This document shows positions 17,550-27,584 of a stretch of DNA of 64,000 bases, one piece after another. The stretch covers positions 3,286,001 through 3,350,000 of the forward strand of contig NZ_RHJS01000002.1 in NCBI RefSeq assembly GCF_003885045.1, in the 5' to 3' direction. The position numbers and the translations under genes are program-made. Numbering within the stretch: the stretch's first letter is position 1; every line of letters begins with the position of its first letter. The stretch comes from Schaedlerella arabinosiphila (GTDB lineage Bacteria > Bacillota > Clostridia > Lachnospirales > Lachnospiraceae). The notes under the pieces are model-generated. The model searched no databases. It had not been told where the DNA came from and worked only from the letters and a program-made list of their open reading frames with translations.

Positions 17550-18888
17550 ACCTTTCTGCCGTCTCTGCCATAGCCGCTTCATGCTGTCTCTGGATACGCC
17601 GCTCCAGCACGTCCCCATCCTTCAGGGCTTTTTTGATATCCGCAATCATCCTGTCCGTACTGCTGATCGGATAGATATGCGCATCTGCCGCAAAATTTCG
17701 GTTATGTGCGGTCTCCTCAAAAGCAAAAATCAACTGATTGTGCAAAAATGCCCTGCGAACCGCAGATACGATCTCCCCTCCGTGATTAATGTCCAGGTAA
17801 AAGTCGCATTCCTGAAACAGCCCGTCCAGAATCTCCTGCTTTACTCCCGGATAAATGCTCACATTGTCGTAGTTGTCCATCTCCGTAAGCTTCGATGACA
17901 TCTCTGTCAGCGCCGCAATGCAGAAATGCATGTCCGGCAAAGCCTGTACAAGTTTTTCGCACTGCTCAATATGATCAGAATTTGTACAGATCAGCGCTTC
18001 CGGCCGATGCCCGTTTTCCTTTTCAAAAGAATAAATAAATCCCAGCCGGCGGGTCATACCTGAATCTGCCCCAAGGGCAATCAGCTTATCAAACGCCTGT
18101 TTCTTCTGTACCAGAACGGTTGCCGTACGGCTGGCCTGTCCCTTGAAAATCACCTGCATATTTCCCGGAATCTCATCCCTGGCAGGCTCCTGCCAGAACA
18201 GGATGTCTTTCTTTTCATCAGATGTAAGCCTGTTTGATACAAAAAACGGTGTTGACAGGGAATTAAAGAAAATCCTGCTCCCGGCAAAGCCTGCCCGTTC
18301 CAGAAAATACACAATGAAGTCCGTCTTTGAGTGAAAAATCCGCACCTCGCCGCCGTCATTCAGAATGATATCCTTTGTCACAAAATTTTCTACAATCATC
18401 TCCTGGCCCGTCGCCGAAAAATACGACTTGCAGAACTTCTGCCCCTTGGCATTAAATGTAGTTCTGGCATAAACAGCTCCATAGCGGTTGTAATGATCGC
18501 TGGTGCGTACCGTTCCCCTCTCATCGTACCAGTCCACGATCCTCACACGGCGCTTATGCAGAGGTTCCGTGTAAAAAATCTTCCCTCTCTCCCTGTACAG
18601 GTCATGTACTGACCCGCTGCTGTTATTTCCGCTGATTTCCCAATACTCCGGCACTGTGATCTCATTAAAAAATTTCGGACGTGCCTTCTCCCCGTAAACT
18701 GCCTGAAAATCTCCAAGGAAAAAGCCATAGACCGACATCACATCCTCCGGCAGAAAGCCGTTTTCCTCAATAACCACAGCCGGAAACGCAAAGCCGGCCG
18801 ATTGAAAAGAACGATGCAGGCTTTGGCTGTCCAGTCCATAATTGTCAAAAAGCAGTATGGTATCATTTATTTCAATATGTTTTTCCAT
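17530..18888 (-). CDS. gtfB: GtfB-like glycosylation stabilising protein, copy 3
   Basis: A 452-residue GtfB homologue paired with the gtfA copy at 18,867, whose stop it overlaps by 22 nt (translational coupling; GGAG 6-8 nt before the ATG at 18,888). It has the same block order as the other copies: TILLFDNYGLDSQSL, DHYNRYGAVYARTTFNA, FFNSLSTPFFVSNRL, DILFWQEPARDEIPGNMQV, CDFYLDINHGGEIVSAV and FAFEETAHNR. By the streptococcal model, GtfA-GtfB is a heterotetramer that transfers GlcNAc from UDP-GlcNAc to Ser/Thr of unfolded SRRP. The next gtfB starts inside its 3' end. Confidence 0.9.
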   Translation of the reverse strand: MEKHIEINDTILLFDNYGLDSQSLHRSFQSAGFAFPAVVIEENGFLPEDVMSVYGFFLGDFQAVYGEKARPKFFNEITVPEYWEISGNNSSGSVHDLYRERGKIFYTEPLHKRRVRIVDWYDERGTVRTSDHYNRYGAVYARTTFNAKGQKFCKSYFSATGQEMIVENFVTKDIILNDGGEVRIFHSKTDFIVYFLERAGFAGSRIFFNSLSTPFFVSNRLTSDEKKDILFWQEPARDEIPGNMQVIFKGQASRTATVLVQKKQAFDKLIALGADSGMTRRLGFIYSFEKENGHRPEALICTNSDHIEQCEKLVQALPDMHFCIAALTEMSSKLTEMDNYDNVSIYPGVKQEILDGLFQECDFYLDINHGGEIVSAVRRAFLHNQLIFAFEETAHNRNFAADAHIYPISSTDRMIADIKKALKDGDVLERRIQRQHEAAMAETAERYAQICK

Positions 18889-20357
18889 TTTTTCTCCACT
18901 TCCGTTGTCAGATATTCATTCGCTTTCTCATATGAATGTTTATGAAATTTTTCCAGATTCGCTTCCGTAAACAGACGTACAATACACTCCGCAAGCTTCT
19001 GCACCCGTTCCTGCTTCTCCATCTTGTCATGTACCGGAATCAGATATCCGTTTTTCCCGTCATCTATAAAATTCGGATTTCCATAGCGTACATCAAATCC
19101 AATAATAGGAAGTCCTGAGCCGACAGCCTCCATGAGGGTAAGCCCGAATCCCTCACTGGTAGAACCTGACAAGTACGCCTCATAGTTCTTGTAAATCTCC
19201 TCAAGATCCTGCTGCCCGCACAGACGCACATACTCTTCACAGTGCAGCCGCTTGATCTGTTCCCGAATCCTGCCTTCCTCTCCGCCCTTTCCATAGATAT
19301 CCAGCGAAACGTCCTTCACCGTCTCCCGTGCCTTTGCGACTGCATCGACGATCCAGTCAATATGCTTCTCACCGGCAAGCCTGGAGGCGGTGATCAGAGA
19401 ATGCTTTCTTCGCGCCTTTTTCGGGACTTTCAGTTCATCCAGACTTCCCACCGGAATCGTAACCACTTTTGGAGTGGCCTCCATATATTTTTTGAACTGC
19501 TGTTTCAAAAGCTGATTCTGCACATCCGTAGAAGCGATATAAAATTTCACATGCTTCCTCTGTGAAAATGCATATTCATAATAATTGTTCCAGAGAATCG
19601 CCTCCTCATCCGTAGCGCCCTCGCTGAAATGATCCGCATGGATCACGATCCCAATCCGAGCCGTCCCCGCATTCTGCATGATTGCCTGACCGATTCCTGT
19701 GGTTCTGTCTATCAGGACCACATCCTTCCTCGTCAGTTTCAAACAAGATACCATATAGCCCACCAGTTCCTCTTTCGAACAGATCAGCCTGTCCGGAAAC
19801 TGGTACATCACCACATTGTTGTCCGTAATCTCTTCATAGGCTGCTGACCCGTTCTCGTTAAAAAACCTTCTGAGATAGAGATGCGCCTTGTTGTCCAGCG
19901 GAGCATAATATTCCGAATAAATCCTGCAGTAAGTATAATAATCTTTTCGGATCAGACAGCCATTGGACACCATTTCCACCCTGTGCACCCGTTTTTCTTT
20001 ATCGTTTACCAGGTATGCCACATAGTAAGTATTCGTTCCTGGAAACGTATACTTCACCTTTGCCCCGTCCCTTACCCCGGAAAAGTTTTTGCTTCCGAAC
20101 GTTTTTTCCAGATCTTTCAGCGTAAACGTCACAGGCGATATCCTGCAGTCCGTAAAAAACGTATAAAGCCATATCACTTCCGAGTCCTCAAATCCAATGT
20201 TCTCTGTCATGTGCTGAATGTTGTCCTGCGGAAACATATTTGTAAAAACAAACTTTGCCTCCTGGCCGATCCGCCGCAGAAGCTTTGCCCTGTATGCCTG
20301 CGCATACTCCACCCCGCTGCTGGCCCAGCCAACTCCCAGGTTAAAATTATATACCAT
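18867..20357 (-). CDS. gtfA: GtfA-like SRRP O-glycosyltransferase, copy 3
   Basis: A 496-residue GT-B (GT4-like) transferase of the accessory Sec GtfA family. The N-terminal acceptor-binding half begins MVYNFNLGVGWASSGVEYAQ, with AYRAKLLRRIGQEAKFVF. It has an extended beta-sheet insertion (residues 75-200) typical of GtfA. The C-terminal donor half carries HSLITASRLAGEKHIDWIV and the E-x7-E nucleotide-sugar motif in SEGFGLTLMEAVGSGLP. An RBS (GAGGAGGG) precedes the ATG, which lies 11 nt inside the upstream gtfB-like gene at 20,347. Expected reaction: addition of the first GlcNAc to SRRP Ser/Thr, with a GtfB partner. Confidence 0.92.
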   Translation of the reverse strand: MVYNFNLGVGWASSGVEYAQAYRAKLLRRIGQEAKFVFTNMFPQDNIQHMTENIGFEDSEVIWLYTFFTDCRISPVTFTLKDLEKTFGSKNFSGVRDGAKVKYTFPGTNTYYVAYLVNDKEKRVHRVEMVSNGCLIRKDYYTYCRIYSEYYAPLDNKAHLYLRRFFNENGSAAYEEITDNNVVMYQFPDRLICSKEELVGYMVSCLKLTRKDVVLIDRTTGIGQAIMQNAGTARIGIVIHADHFSEGATDEEAILWNNYYEYAFSQRKHVKFYIASTDVQNQLLKQQFKKYMEATPKVVTIPVGSLDELKVPKKARRKHSLITASRLAGEKHIDWIVDAVAKARETVKDVSLDIYGKGGEEGRIREQIKRLHCEEYVRLCGQQDLEEIYKNYEAYLSGSTSEGFGLTLMEAVGSGLPIIGFDVRYGNPNFIDDGKNGYLIPVHDKMEKQERVQKLAECIVRLFTEANLEKFHKHSYEKANEYLTTEVEKKWKNILK

Positions 20358-21606
20358 GGCCGTTTTCCCTCCTCATCCATAAATCCTGCCATATTTCCCG
20401 CTTCTTTTTCTGCTGTGCGCCCAATAACTCCTGTACTCTGGCCGGATTCGCCATCAGCTCTCTTATGGTAAAAGCCATCTTTTCCTGCTCCGCTTCTGCG
20501 AAGATTCCTTCATCCGCCAGCAGTTCCCGGTGATGCACCGTATTGTCAAACCCCAGAATGATCTGATTTCTTGTATGCGCGGCATTTACCGCGTCGTAGA
20601 TTTCGTAGTAGTGGTTGATATCCAGATAAAAATCACAGGTATCCCACAGCATATCCAGATCCTGCCTGCTGATCTGAGGGTAGACCCTCACATTCCCTGA
20701 TTCCTCCAGCTTACGGAGCTTATCCGACACCTGCGTATGTGCCGCAATATGAAACCGCATTTCCGGCAGCACGCTGATCAGATATTCGATCTGCTCCACC
20801 CGGTCGGAAGCCGTCAGGATCATTGCTTCCCCTCTCCCATGGTTCTCCCGATACTGTTCCGGTATCTCGTAAAACCGGAAGCCATTTGTCCCGCCCATAC
20901 CGGCATACTGATTCAGCAGCCCTGGATCTGAAAACAAGACCTTCGTCCACATCTTTCCCGCTTCGGAAGTCAGGCTCAGATCTTCAAACGTTTTCTCTTC
21001 CTGCACAAAAAGAACACATTCCTCCTCCCTCAAACCGGCTTCTTCCAGATAGCCTGCGATAAATTCGGCTCTGGAATCAAACAGTTTCCTCACCATGCCG
21101 CGGTCCAGCAGAGAAATCATATGGTTTACCGGCTGTTCCACCACCATCTCCTGATTCTTCTCTGAATAATACACCCTGGATTCCACATTTCTTTCTGTGT
21201 CCAGAAATTCACTCGCGTATTTCAAGGCGTATTTATTGTAATAGTCAATCTTATAGACCCATCCGTCCTCCATGTGCCACTCTACCCGCTGCACATTTCT
21301 CTTTTCCGCAGGTTCCCGGAAATAAATCTTTGCCTTTTCACAGCCCATATCAAAGATGCCGCCTGTACCGCCTGTCAGGCGGACCTCCCAAAATTCAGGA
21401 AGCGGGATAAAATTATAGAACAGGTCCTTCTCGGCAAACTCTCCCTGCCTGCTGCCATAGGAAAAAAAATCATAAGGAGATAAGATCCCCGACGGCAAAA
21501 AACCTTCGCCGCTCAGCACCGCGATTTTTGCATCCTCCCCCATACACCGCATTGTTTCCTGTAATTTTCCAGCATTTTCCGTATACTTGTCAAAAAAAGC
21601 GATCAT
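20347..21606 (-). CDS. gtfB: Divergent GtfB-like protein, copy 2
   Basis: A 419-residue GtfB homologue, shorter and most divergent of the four. It retains IAFFDKYTENAGKL (start), GEGFLPSGILSPYDFF, YYNKYALKYASEFLD, AMILTASDRVEQIEYL, RFHIAAHTQVSDKL, CDFYLDINHYYEIYDAV and LGFDNTVHHRELL, but lacks the FYNSLxxPFFVSNRL block of the others. AAAGGA precedes the ATG at 21,606. It overlaps gtfA copy 3 by 11 nt, so GtfA3 may have two possible partners: this protein and the copy at 17,530. A specialised substrate-presenting role is a guess. Confidence 0.82.
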   Translation of the reverse strand: MIAFFDKYTENAGKLQETMRCMGEDAKIAVLSGEGFLPSGILSPYDFFSYGSRQGEFAEKDLFYNFIPLPEFWEVRLTGGTGGIFDMGCEKAKIYFREPAEKRNVQRVEWHMEDGWVYKIDYYNKYALKYASEFLDTERNVESRVYYSEKNQEMVVEQPVNHMISLLDRGMVRKLFDSRAEFIAGYLEEAGLREEECVLFVQEEKTFEDLSLTSEAGKMWTKVLFSDPGLLNQYAGMGGTNGFRFYEIPEQYRENHGRGEAMILTASDRVEQIEYLISVLPEMRFHIAAHTQVSDKLRKLEESGNVRVYPQISRQDLDMLWDTCDFYLDINHYYEIYDAVNAAHTRNQIILGFDNTVHHRELLADEGIFAEAEQEKMAFTIRELMANPARVQELLGAQQKKKREIWQDLWMRRENGHGI

Positions 21607-21714
21607 CCCATATCCTTTCTTTCGTTGCTATTCACAGCCACTTCACACAATCATTTCTGTCAGTCCCGCATAAAACAAGTCCTGCATAAAAATTCTTGTA
21701 ACTGTTCCGAGCTT

Positions 21715-23085
21715 TTAACATTCCGCCAACCTCACATATGTCTCTTTCTCTTCGGCCATGGCATCTTCTCTCTGCATCTGCAGATGACGTTCCATCTGTT
21801 CCTGATTCTCCATCGTCTCCCTCACATCCGAAACCATCCTGTCAAATTCTGCCGCCGGATATACATGCGCATCCGCCGCATACGCCCTGTTATGCGCCGT
21901 CTCCTCAAACGCAAAGATCAGATGGTTATGCAGGAATGCCTGATAAACCGCAGAGACAATTTCCGTCCAGTGGTTGATATCAAAATAATAATCGCACAGC
22001 TGAAAAAGTTCATCCAACGTCTCTGTCTGCACTCCCGGATACAGGCTCACATTCTCATACTTCTCCAGATCCATCAGCTTCGGCGACATCAGCGTAACCG
22101 CCGCGATATGGAACTGCATCTGCGGGAAAGCCTGAACCAGCTCTTCGCAGTGTTCAATCCGTTCCGAATTTGTACAGATTAATGCCTGCGGTTTATGTCC
22201 GTTCTCCTTTTTGAAATCATATACAAATCCCAGTCTTTGCACGATATCAGGATTCGCCCCCAGTTCCAGAAGCCGGTTATAAGAATCTCCCCTCTGTACC
22301 AGTATCCTTCCTATACGGCCAGCCTGTCCATTCAGAATCACCTGCATATTTCCCGGGATTGCCTCATGAACACTTTCCTGCCAGAACAGCACATCCCTCT
22401 TTTCTGAGGAAGCAAGTCTGTTGGAAATCAAAAATGGATTCGCCAGTGAATTATAAAACACCTGTTTCTGCTCAAAGCCTGCCCTTTTGAAAAAATAAAC
22501 AAACATGTCCAGCTTTGTCCGGAAAAACTTCACCAGCTCCCCGTCGTTTACGATCAGGTCTCCGGTAATACAATTCCATGTGATGGCTTCCTGCCCGCCT
22601 GCAGAAAACCATGTTTTCCCCACTTCTCTGCCCTGTCCGTCATATACCGTTCTGGCGCAGACCGCCCCATAACGGTTGTAATGGTCCCTGAAACGTACGG
22701 TCCCTTTCCGGTCGAACCAGTCCACCGCTTTTACCAGATATTTTTTCGGTGAATCCAGGTAGTAGATCCTGCCCTTTTCCTCATGCTGGTAAGTGATCCT
22801 CCCATAATCTGTCTCTCCCACCCCCGCGTTGATACTCCAAAGATCCGGCACCTCAATTTCATTGAAAAACCTCGCTTTTCCAAGGCTTTTCCCCTTTTCT
22901 CCATAATAACCCAAAAACAGGTCATACGCCGACATGACCTCTTCCGGCAGAAAATCATTTTCTTCCAATACAACTGCAGAGCACTCACATCCGGCCAGCC
23001 GGAAAGAATCATGCAGCCTTTTGCTGTCCTGTGAATAGCTGTCAAACAGCAAGATCGTATCCGCTAACATAATAGGTTCTTCCAT
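21715..23085 (-). CDS. gtfB: GtfB-like glycosylation stabilising protein, copy 1
   Basis: A 456-residue GtfB homologue paired with gtfA at 23,064. The ATG at 23,085 has AAGGAGG about 9 nt upstream and overlaps the gtfA stop by 22 nt. Visible blocks: TILLFDSYSQDSKRL, NDFLPEEVMSAYDLFLGYYG, DHYNRYGAVCARTVYDG, FYNSLANPFLISNRL, DVLFWQESVHEAIPGNMQV, QALICTNSERIEHCEELV, CDYYFDINHWTEIVSAVYQ and IFAFEETAHNR. With its GtfA partner it should modify the SRRP serines in the cytoplasm before export. Confidence 0.92.
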   Translation of the reverse strand: MEEPIMLADTILLFDSYSQDSKRLHDSFRLAGCECSAVVLEENDFLPEEVMSAYDLFLGYYGEKGKSLGKARFFNEIEVPDLWSINAGVGETDYGRITYQHEEKGRIYYLDSPKKYLVKAVDWFDRKGTVRFRDHYNRYGAVCARTVYDGQGREVGKTWFSAGGQEAITWNCITGDLIVNDGELVKFFRTKLDMFVYFFKRAGFEQKQVFYNSLANPFLISNRLASSEKRDVLFWQESVHEAIPGNMQVILNGQAGRIGRILVQRGDSYNRLLELGANPDIVQRLGFVYDFKKENGHKPQALICTNSERIEHCEELVQAFPQMQFHIAAVTLMSPKLMDLEKYENVSLYPGVQTETLDELFQLCDYYFDINHWTEIVSAVYQAFLHNHLIFAFEETAHNRAYAADAHVYPAAEFDRMVSDVRETMENQEQMERHLQMQREDAMAEEKETYVRLAEC

Positions 23086-24533
23086 TTCTTTACTACCTCC
23101 TTTGTCAGATGCGTCTCTGCTTTTTCATAAGAATGCTTTCGAAAAGCCTCCAGATCCGCCTCTGTAAACAGGCGTACAATCGCTTTTGCCAGCTCCTCCA
23201 CATTCTCCCATGGAACCTTATAGCCGTTTTCTCCTTCATCTATAAACATCTGCGCCCCGTAGCGCATATCATAGCTTACAATCGGCAGTCCGGAACCAAC
23301 TGCCTCCAACAGAGTCACGCCCAGCGTCTCTATATAGGATGCCGACACATATGCGTCATACTCCTGATACAATTCTCCCAGCTTGCGAAATCCGCACAGC
23401 CGCACGCAGTCGCTGCATCCCAGCTTATCAATCAGTTTTTGTAAATTTTTTCTATCCCCGCCTTCCCCATAGATATCCAGAGACAGATCCGGAACCTCTT
23501 TTCTTGCCTCTGCCACGGCCTTTATCACCTGATCCATCCGTTTCTCCGGCGCCAGCCGTCCCGCAGAGATCAAAGCATGTTTTTTTCTCTTCTTTTCCGG
23601 CTTTTTCAATCCGTCAAGCCCCACCACCGGTATTGTCCGGATGTCCGGCTCCTTCCCCGTATATTTTCGGAACTGCTCCCTGAGAAGCTGATTCTGCGCC
23701 TCCGTATTCGTAATGAAAAAGCTGATCTTTTCCGGATGTGCAAAAGCGTACTCATAGATGCCGTACCACAATACATGTTCTTCATCATAGTTCCAGAAAT
23801 GGTCGGCATGAATCACCAGTCCGACCTTTGCAGGCGCGGCATTTTGTATGAACGCTGCCTTTTCTATCATTCCAGGCTCGCAGTCAATCAGGACTACATC
23901 GTCCTCCGTAAGGTTCAGCCGCGACATCAGCTCCGAGAGCAGTTCCTCTCTGGAATACAGCAGCCGGTCCGTGAATTTATAGAAGGCCGAATCTCCTTCT
24001 GTCACCTCTTCATAGGCAACGCTTCCATCCTCATGAAAAAACCTCCGCAGATACATTTGGGCCTGCCCGTTCACCGGAATATAATACTCCGAATAGTTCC
24101 TGCAATATGTATAATAATCCTGCCGTACCAGGCAGCCATTGGAAATCATCATAACCCTATGGACAAGATCACGCTTTTCATCTGTCATATAAACTGTATA
24201 GTACACACCCAAATCCGGAAAATGGTACGTTACAATCTTTCCGTCCCGCGAAAACGTATAGTTCCTCTCCTCAAACGTATTTTCCAACTGCTCCAGCGTA
24301 TAAGTAACCGGTGAAATCCTGCAGTCCGTAAAAAAACCGTACATCCATATCACCTCGGAATCCTGAAACCCAAGGTACGCTGTTTCATGCTGGATATTAT
24401 GATTTGGAAATGTAGTGGCAAAGATAAATTTTGCCTCCAGCCCCAGTTCTCGGAATATTTTCGCCCGGTAAGCCTGTCCCGTTTCCACACCGCCCTTCAG
24501 CCAGTAATAAAAGTGATGAAAGTTATAAATCAT
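23064..24533 (-). CDS. gtfA: GtfA-like SRRP O-glycosyltransferase, copy 2
   Basis: A 489-residue GtfA-family GT-B enzyme. It opens MIYNFHHFYYWLKGGVETGQ, with AYRAKIFRELGLEAKFIF and the GtfA insertion (NGCLVRQDYYTYCRNYSEYY), and ends with the donor-binding domain (KHALISAGRLAPEKRMDQVI, E-x7-E in SYIETLGVTLLEAVGSGLP). The start is set at the ATG at 24,533, which matches the N-termini of the other GtfA copies and has AAAGGAAA upstream; the extension to 24,563 is unlikely. The gtfA-gtfB pair 23,064/21,715 looks most like the canonical initiating pair. Confidence 0.93.
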   Translation of the reverse strand: MIYNFHHFYYWLKGGVETGQAYRAKIFRELGLEAKFIFATTFPNHNIQHETAYLGFQDSEVIWMYGFFTDCRISPVTYTLEQLENTFEERNYTFSRDGKIVTYHFPDLGVYYTVYMTDEKRDLVHRVMMISNGCLVRQDYYTYCRNYSEYYIPVNGQAQMYLRRFFHEDGSVAYEEVTEGDSAFYKFTDRLLYSREELLSELMSRLNLTEDDVVLIDCEPGMIEKAAFIQNAAPAKVGLVIHADHFWNYDEEHVLWYGIYEYAFAHPEKISFFITNTEAQNQLLREQFRKYTGKEPDIRTIPVVGLDGLKKPEKKRKKHALISAGRLAPEKRMDQVIKAVAEARKEVPDLSLDIYGEGGDRKNLQKLIDKLGCSDCVRLCGFRKLGELYQEYDAYVSASYIETLGVTLLEAVGSGLPIVSYDMRYGAQMFIDEGENGYKVPWENVEELAKAIVRLFTEADLEAFRKHSYEKAETHLTKEVVKKWKNLLC

Positions 24534-24724
24534 TTTACTTTGTTTCCTTTCTTTTGTAACCAATTTGCGAAGCAGATTTTAAATGCGGACAATACCCATA
24601 TCATTTTTTCATACGATACTTTACATTACCCTGCCGCACCTGCTATTTACCGCCGCAAATAACAAAATCCTATGTGCTGCTATGAACCCTCTTTCACTGT
24701 GTACAATCGTTTCTGCACGGTGTA

Positions 24725-25747
24725 TCAATCATACAGCAATTGAAAAACAGCATCTGTCAGCAATTTCTTTGCGAAAAACCCCTGCCGGATCAGATTACCG
24801 AATGAATCCACATCCTGGGCCATCCGATTATATTGATCCTCTGTCATCTGCTCCACCTGATTCACTGCTTCATCCAGAGAATCTACCGCCAGTCCCAGAT
24901 TTTTACGGCGAATCGTATCCGCCTCCGCGATACTGCTGTGTACGATGACCGGAATACCAGACGCCAGATATGTGCCGAGCTTACAGCAGGCATTACGCTT
25001 CATATATTCTATCCATACCGGATCGTCATGCCACAGCAGACCAAAGCCCCCGCTCTTCCGAAGTGCATAAGCCAATGCACTCTCATTCTCAAACCAGCCC
25101 AGGAAATGGATATTTTTATGGTCGGCCCAGGCATAGTTTCCCGGTTCTGCCGTAACTGCCAGTTCAACTCTGTCGCTGTTCCAGTTTTGAACAAAGGGGC
25201 GCGGATACATCACAACATTTGCCGCAAAATTCATCCTTTTCCGGAATTTTGGCATCTTTGTAAGATCAATATCAACCGGAGCATCCCACATCCGCTGAAT
25301 CACAATTTTTTTCACAGTAAGTCCTTTAGCCTGCAGATATTCGGCCATATTACGGGATGGCAGGATAATCAGATCCGCCCGGTTATAAAACGCAATATAC
25401 CTTTCTAATTCTCCAAATAGCTTCTTTTCCATCAGTGGCGGCACATCATGAATAAAAAATATTTTTTTCAATCCCCTGTAGCCGCGAAAATGCTCTTCAA
25501 AAACCTCATCGAACCGAATACCGTTCCACGTAGGCAGTTGGAAAATCACAATATCTCCGTGGCTGACGGAAGCAACGATCCCATCCAGCCTTGTTCGAAG
25601 CATATCCGGCGTATCTGAATTCATAGGATATTTATAGATTCCCAGTTCATGATAATTAAACTCTTTTTGAGCAATGCCTGCTGTCATCTGCTGGGCATTC
25701 CCAGCCGCTCCCCCCATACCGTACAAATTTGTAATATGAACCTTCAT
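24725..25747 (-). CDS. gtf3: Gtf3-like sugar transferase
   Basis: A 340-residue protein of the Gtf3/GtfC family that in oral streptococci adds glucose to the protein-linked GlcNAc. Family traits: MKVHITNLYGMGGAAGNAQQ start, FNYHELGIYKYP, RTRLDGIVASVSHGDIVIFQ, FFIHDVPPLM, and the donor-site region GGFGLLWHDDP...YMKRNACCKLGTYLASGIPVIV. The start at the ATG at 25,747 is supported by GGAAGGAAA upstream and by homology; the 24-residue extension is dropped. It lies between two gtfA genes, so the order is gtfA-gtf3-gtfA-gtfB. The actual sugar cannot be deduced. Confidence 0.88.
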   Translation of the reverse strand: MKVHITNLYGMGGAAGNAQQMTAGIAQKEFNYHELGIYKYPMNSDTPDMLRTRLDGIVASVSHGDIVIFQLPTWNGIRFDEVFEEHFRGYRGLKKIFFIHDVPPLMEKKLFGELERYIAFYNRADLIILPSRNMAEYLQAKGLTVKKIVIQRMWDAPVDIDLTKMPKFRKRMNFAANVVMYPRPFVQNWNSDRVELAVTAEPGNYAWADHKNIHFLGWFENESALAYALRKSGGFGLLWHDDPVWIEYMKRNACCKLGTYLASGIPVIVHSSIAEADTIRRKNLGLAVDSLDEAVNQVEQMTEDQYNRMAQDVDSFGNLIRQGFFAKKLLTDAVFQLLYD

Positions 25748-25872
25748 GATAATATTTCCTTCCACTTCTTTCCAGCTTCTGTTTCCAGATATGGTATATA
25801 TAACTGAACCTTGATTCATTACTTCCTCATAGACTGATTTGCTCCTTTTCCTATCCAGCGATGTTCAAACTT

Positions 25873-27525
25873 TTATCGTCTTCTTTTCTTCCACCGTCCA
25901 TGCGAAAAATTTCCAGACGCTTTTCTATATGAACACATAAAATTATTGAATGTATTTCCAAGCATCAAAGGCTCTGATGTTCCTTTTTCCTTCTCCAAAA
26001 CTTCCTGCATAAATTTCCCCCATCTATCTTCTACCTCCCAAACCGTAAATCTACTGGCAATCTCATATGAACGCTCCTGAAATTTTTCCAACCGCTCCGA
26101 ATCCGCAAAGATTTCAATCATCTTCTCCGTCATACAATCCACAATTTCCGACTCCTCCGAACTGCCAGGATCAAAATCAATCAGATATCCATTTTCCCCT
26201 GGGTGAATCAAAAGCCGGCTGCCATATTTCACATCCAATCCAATTACCGCTGTACCGGATGAGATTGCCTCCAAAATAGAAAGTCCCAGCGTTTCAAAAG
26301 TCGATGCTGTCAGAAACACCTCATAATTCTTATAAACCTCCGTCACATCCTGATGTCCTAAAAATCTGATATAAGACTGCGCATGATGCTTTTCCACCAT
26401 ACCTTTCATCAAGTTGATATAATCGAAATTCCCGCTCCCATAGATATCAAGCGAGATGTTCTCATTCACCTGATGCGCCTTTATGGCGCTCTCAATCAGC
26501 CAATGGATCTTTTTATGCCACTGAATACGTGAAACCGACACCATAGAGTAACGCTTCCGTCCTCTGTCCGGATACCGCAGATGCTCCACGAAACCTGCCG
26601 GTATGACTCTGATACTGGGAACGCCGCATTGGTATTCCAGAAGTTTCTCCGTCAGTTCTTCCTTTTGCTGCTGCGTAGACACCACAATATTGTCAATCAT
26701 GCCGGAATATCTAAAGAGATAATTATAATCCTGATTGAAGTTTACCGTATAAGCGCTCTCCCCCGCTTCAAAATAATGACCTGCATGCATCACAGCAATT
26801 ACCTTTGCCTTCCTTTTCCACCGGAAAAGCGGCTGGATATAATCCAATTGCGCAAATCTGTCTATCAGGATTATGTCCTGCTCCGACAGATCCAATTTCT
26901 TCATAAACTCCTCAATCAATCCGACACTGGTAAGAGTCTTTCCATCCTGAAGCAGATACCAGGATCTTTCCCCCGCAAATATCTGTTCATAAGCCACCGA
27001 ACCATCTTTATGATAATATGTCCTTCTCGTTCTTTTGGCATAAAGCCCACGCTCCGACTCTGCTGTTGCAAAATAGTCCGTACATGCGATTTGATCCGTA
27101 TACATTTCCGTACGGATCAGCTTTCCCCGGTCAAAATAATGGACACACAGCAGATGTTCCCAATCCCCCGGAACCAGTACAAGCGTAGCAATAGCCAGAT
27201 CCTCCTTCATCAGCCGAATTTCTGATCCCTGATAGTCCACCTCTCTGATCTGCAGGCTCTCCATCAGCTCCACCAGCTTATCCCTCGCCTTCACCGTCGG
27301 CCGCAGGGTCGGATGATCCAGTAAATAATGCCACATGCTGAACATATCCTCTTCCCTAATTCCAAGCTTTTTATAATAATCAATATCATACCTTCCAGGC
27401 AATTCCGCAAATATATACCGAACCGGGCAGGACAATTTACTGAATATATTTGCCCGATACCCCTGTGCGTAGTCCACTCCATTGGGTGCATACCCCACCA
27501 AAAGACTGAATACATAAATGGCCAT
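25873..27525 (-). CDS. gtfA: GtfA-like SRRP glycosyltransferase, copy 1
   Basis: A 550-residue GtfA-family GT-B enzyme, first gene after secA2. The N-terminus is MAIYVFSLLVGYAPNGVDYA, with QGYRANIFSKLSCPVRYIFA. The C-terminal half has RYSMVSVSRIQWHKKIHWLI and E-x7-E in STFETLGLSILEAISSG. It is 50-60 residues longer than the two other GtfA copies because of a basic tail ending GRWKKRRR. There is no gtfB directly behind it. The ATG at 27,525 has GGGGGACGGGAA upstream. It may start a different glycan, act later in elongation, or share GtfB partners. Confidence 0.88.
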   Translation of the reverse strand: MAIYVFSLLVGYAPNGVDYAQGYRANIFSKLSCPVRYIFAELPGRYDIDYYKKLGIREEDMFSMWHYLLDHPTLRPTVKARDKLVELMESLQIREVDYQGSEIRLMKEDLAIATLVLVPGDWEHLLCVHYFDRGKLIRTEMYTDQIACTDYFATAESERGLYAKRTRRTYYHKDGSVAYEQIFAGERSWYLLQDGKTLTSVGLIEEFMKKLDLSEQDIILIDRFAQLDYIQPLFRWKRKAKVIAVMHAGHYFEAGESAYTVNFNQDYNYLFRYSGMIDNIVVSTQQQKEELTEKLLEYQCGVPSIRVIPAGFVEHLRYPDRGRKRYSMVSVSRIQWHKKIHWLIESAIKAHQVNENISLDIYGSGNFDYINLMKGMVEKHHAQSYIRFLGHQDVTEVYKNYEVFLTASTFETLGLSILEAISSGTAVIGLDVKYGSRLLIHPGENGYLIDFDPGSSEESEIVDCMTEKMIEIFADSERLEKFQERSYEIASRFTVWEVEDRWGKFMQEVLEKEKGTSEPLMLGNTFNNFMCSYRKASGNFSHGRWKKRRR

Positions 27526-27584
27526 TTCCCGTCCCCCATACATTCCTTATACACGCTCTATTCCATAATTCACCAAACAGCGCA

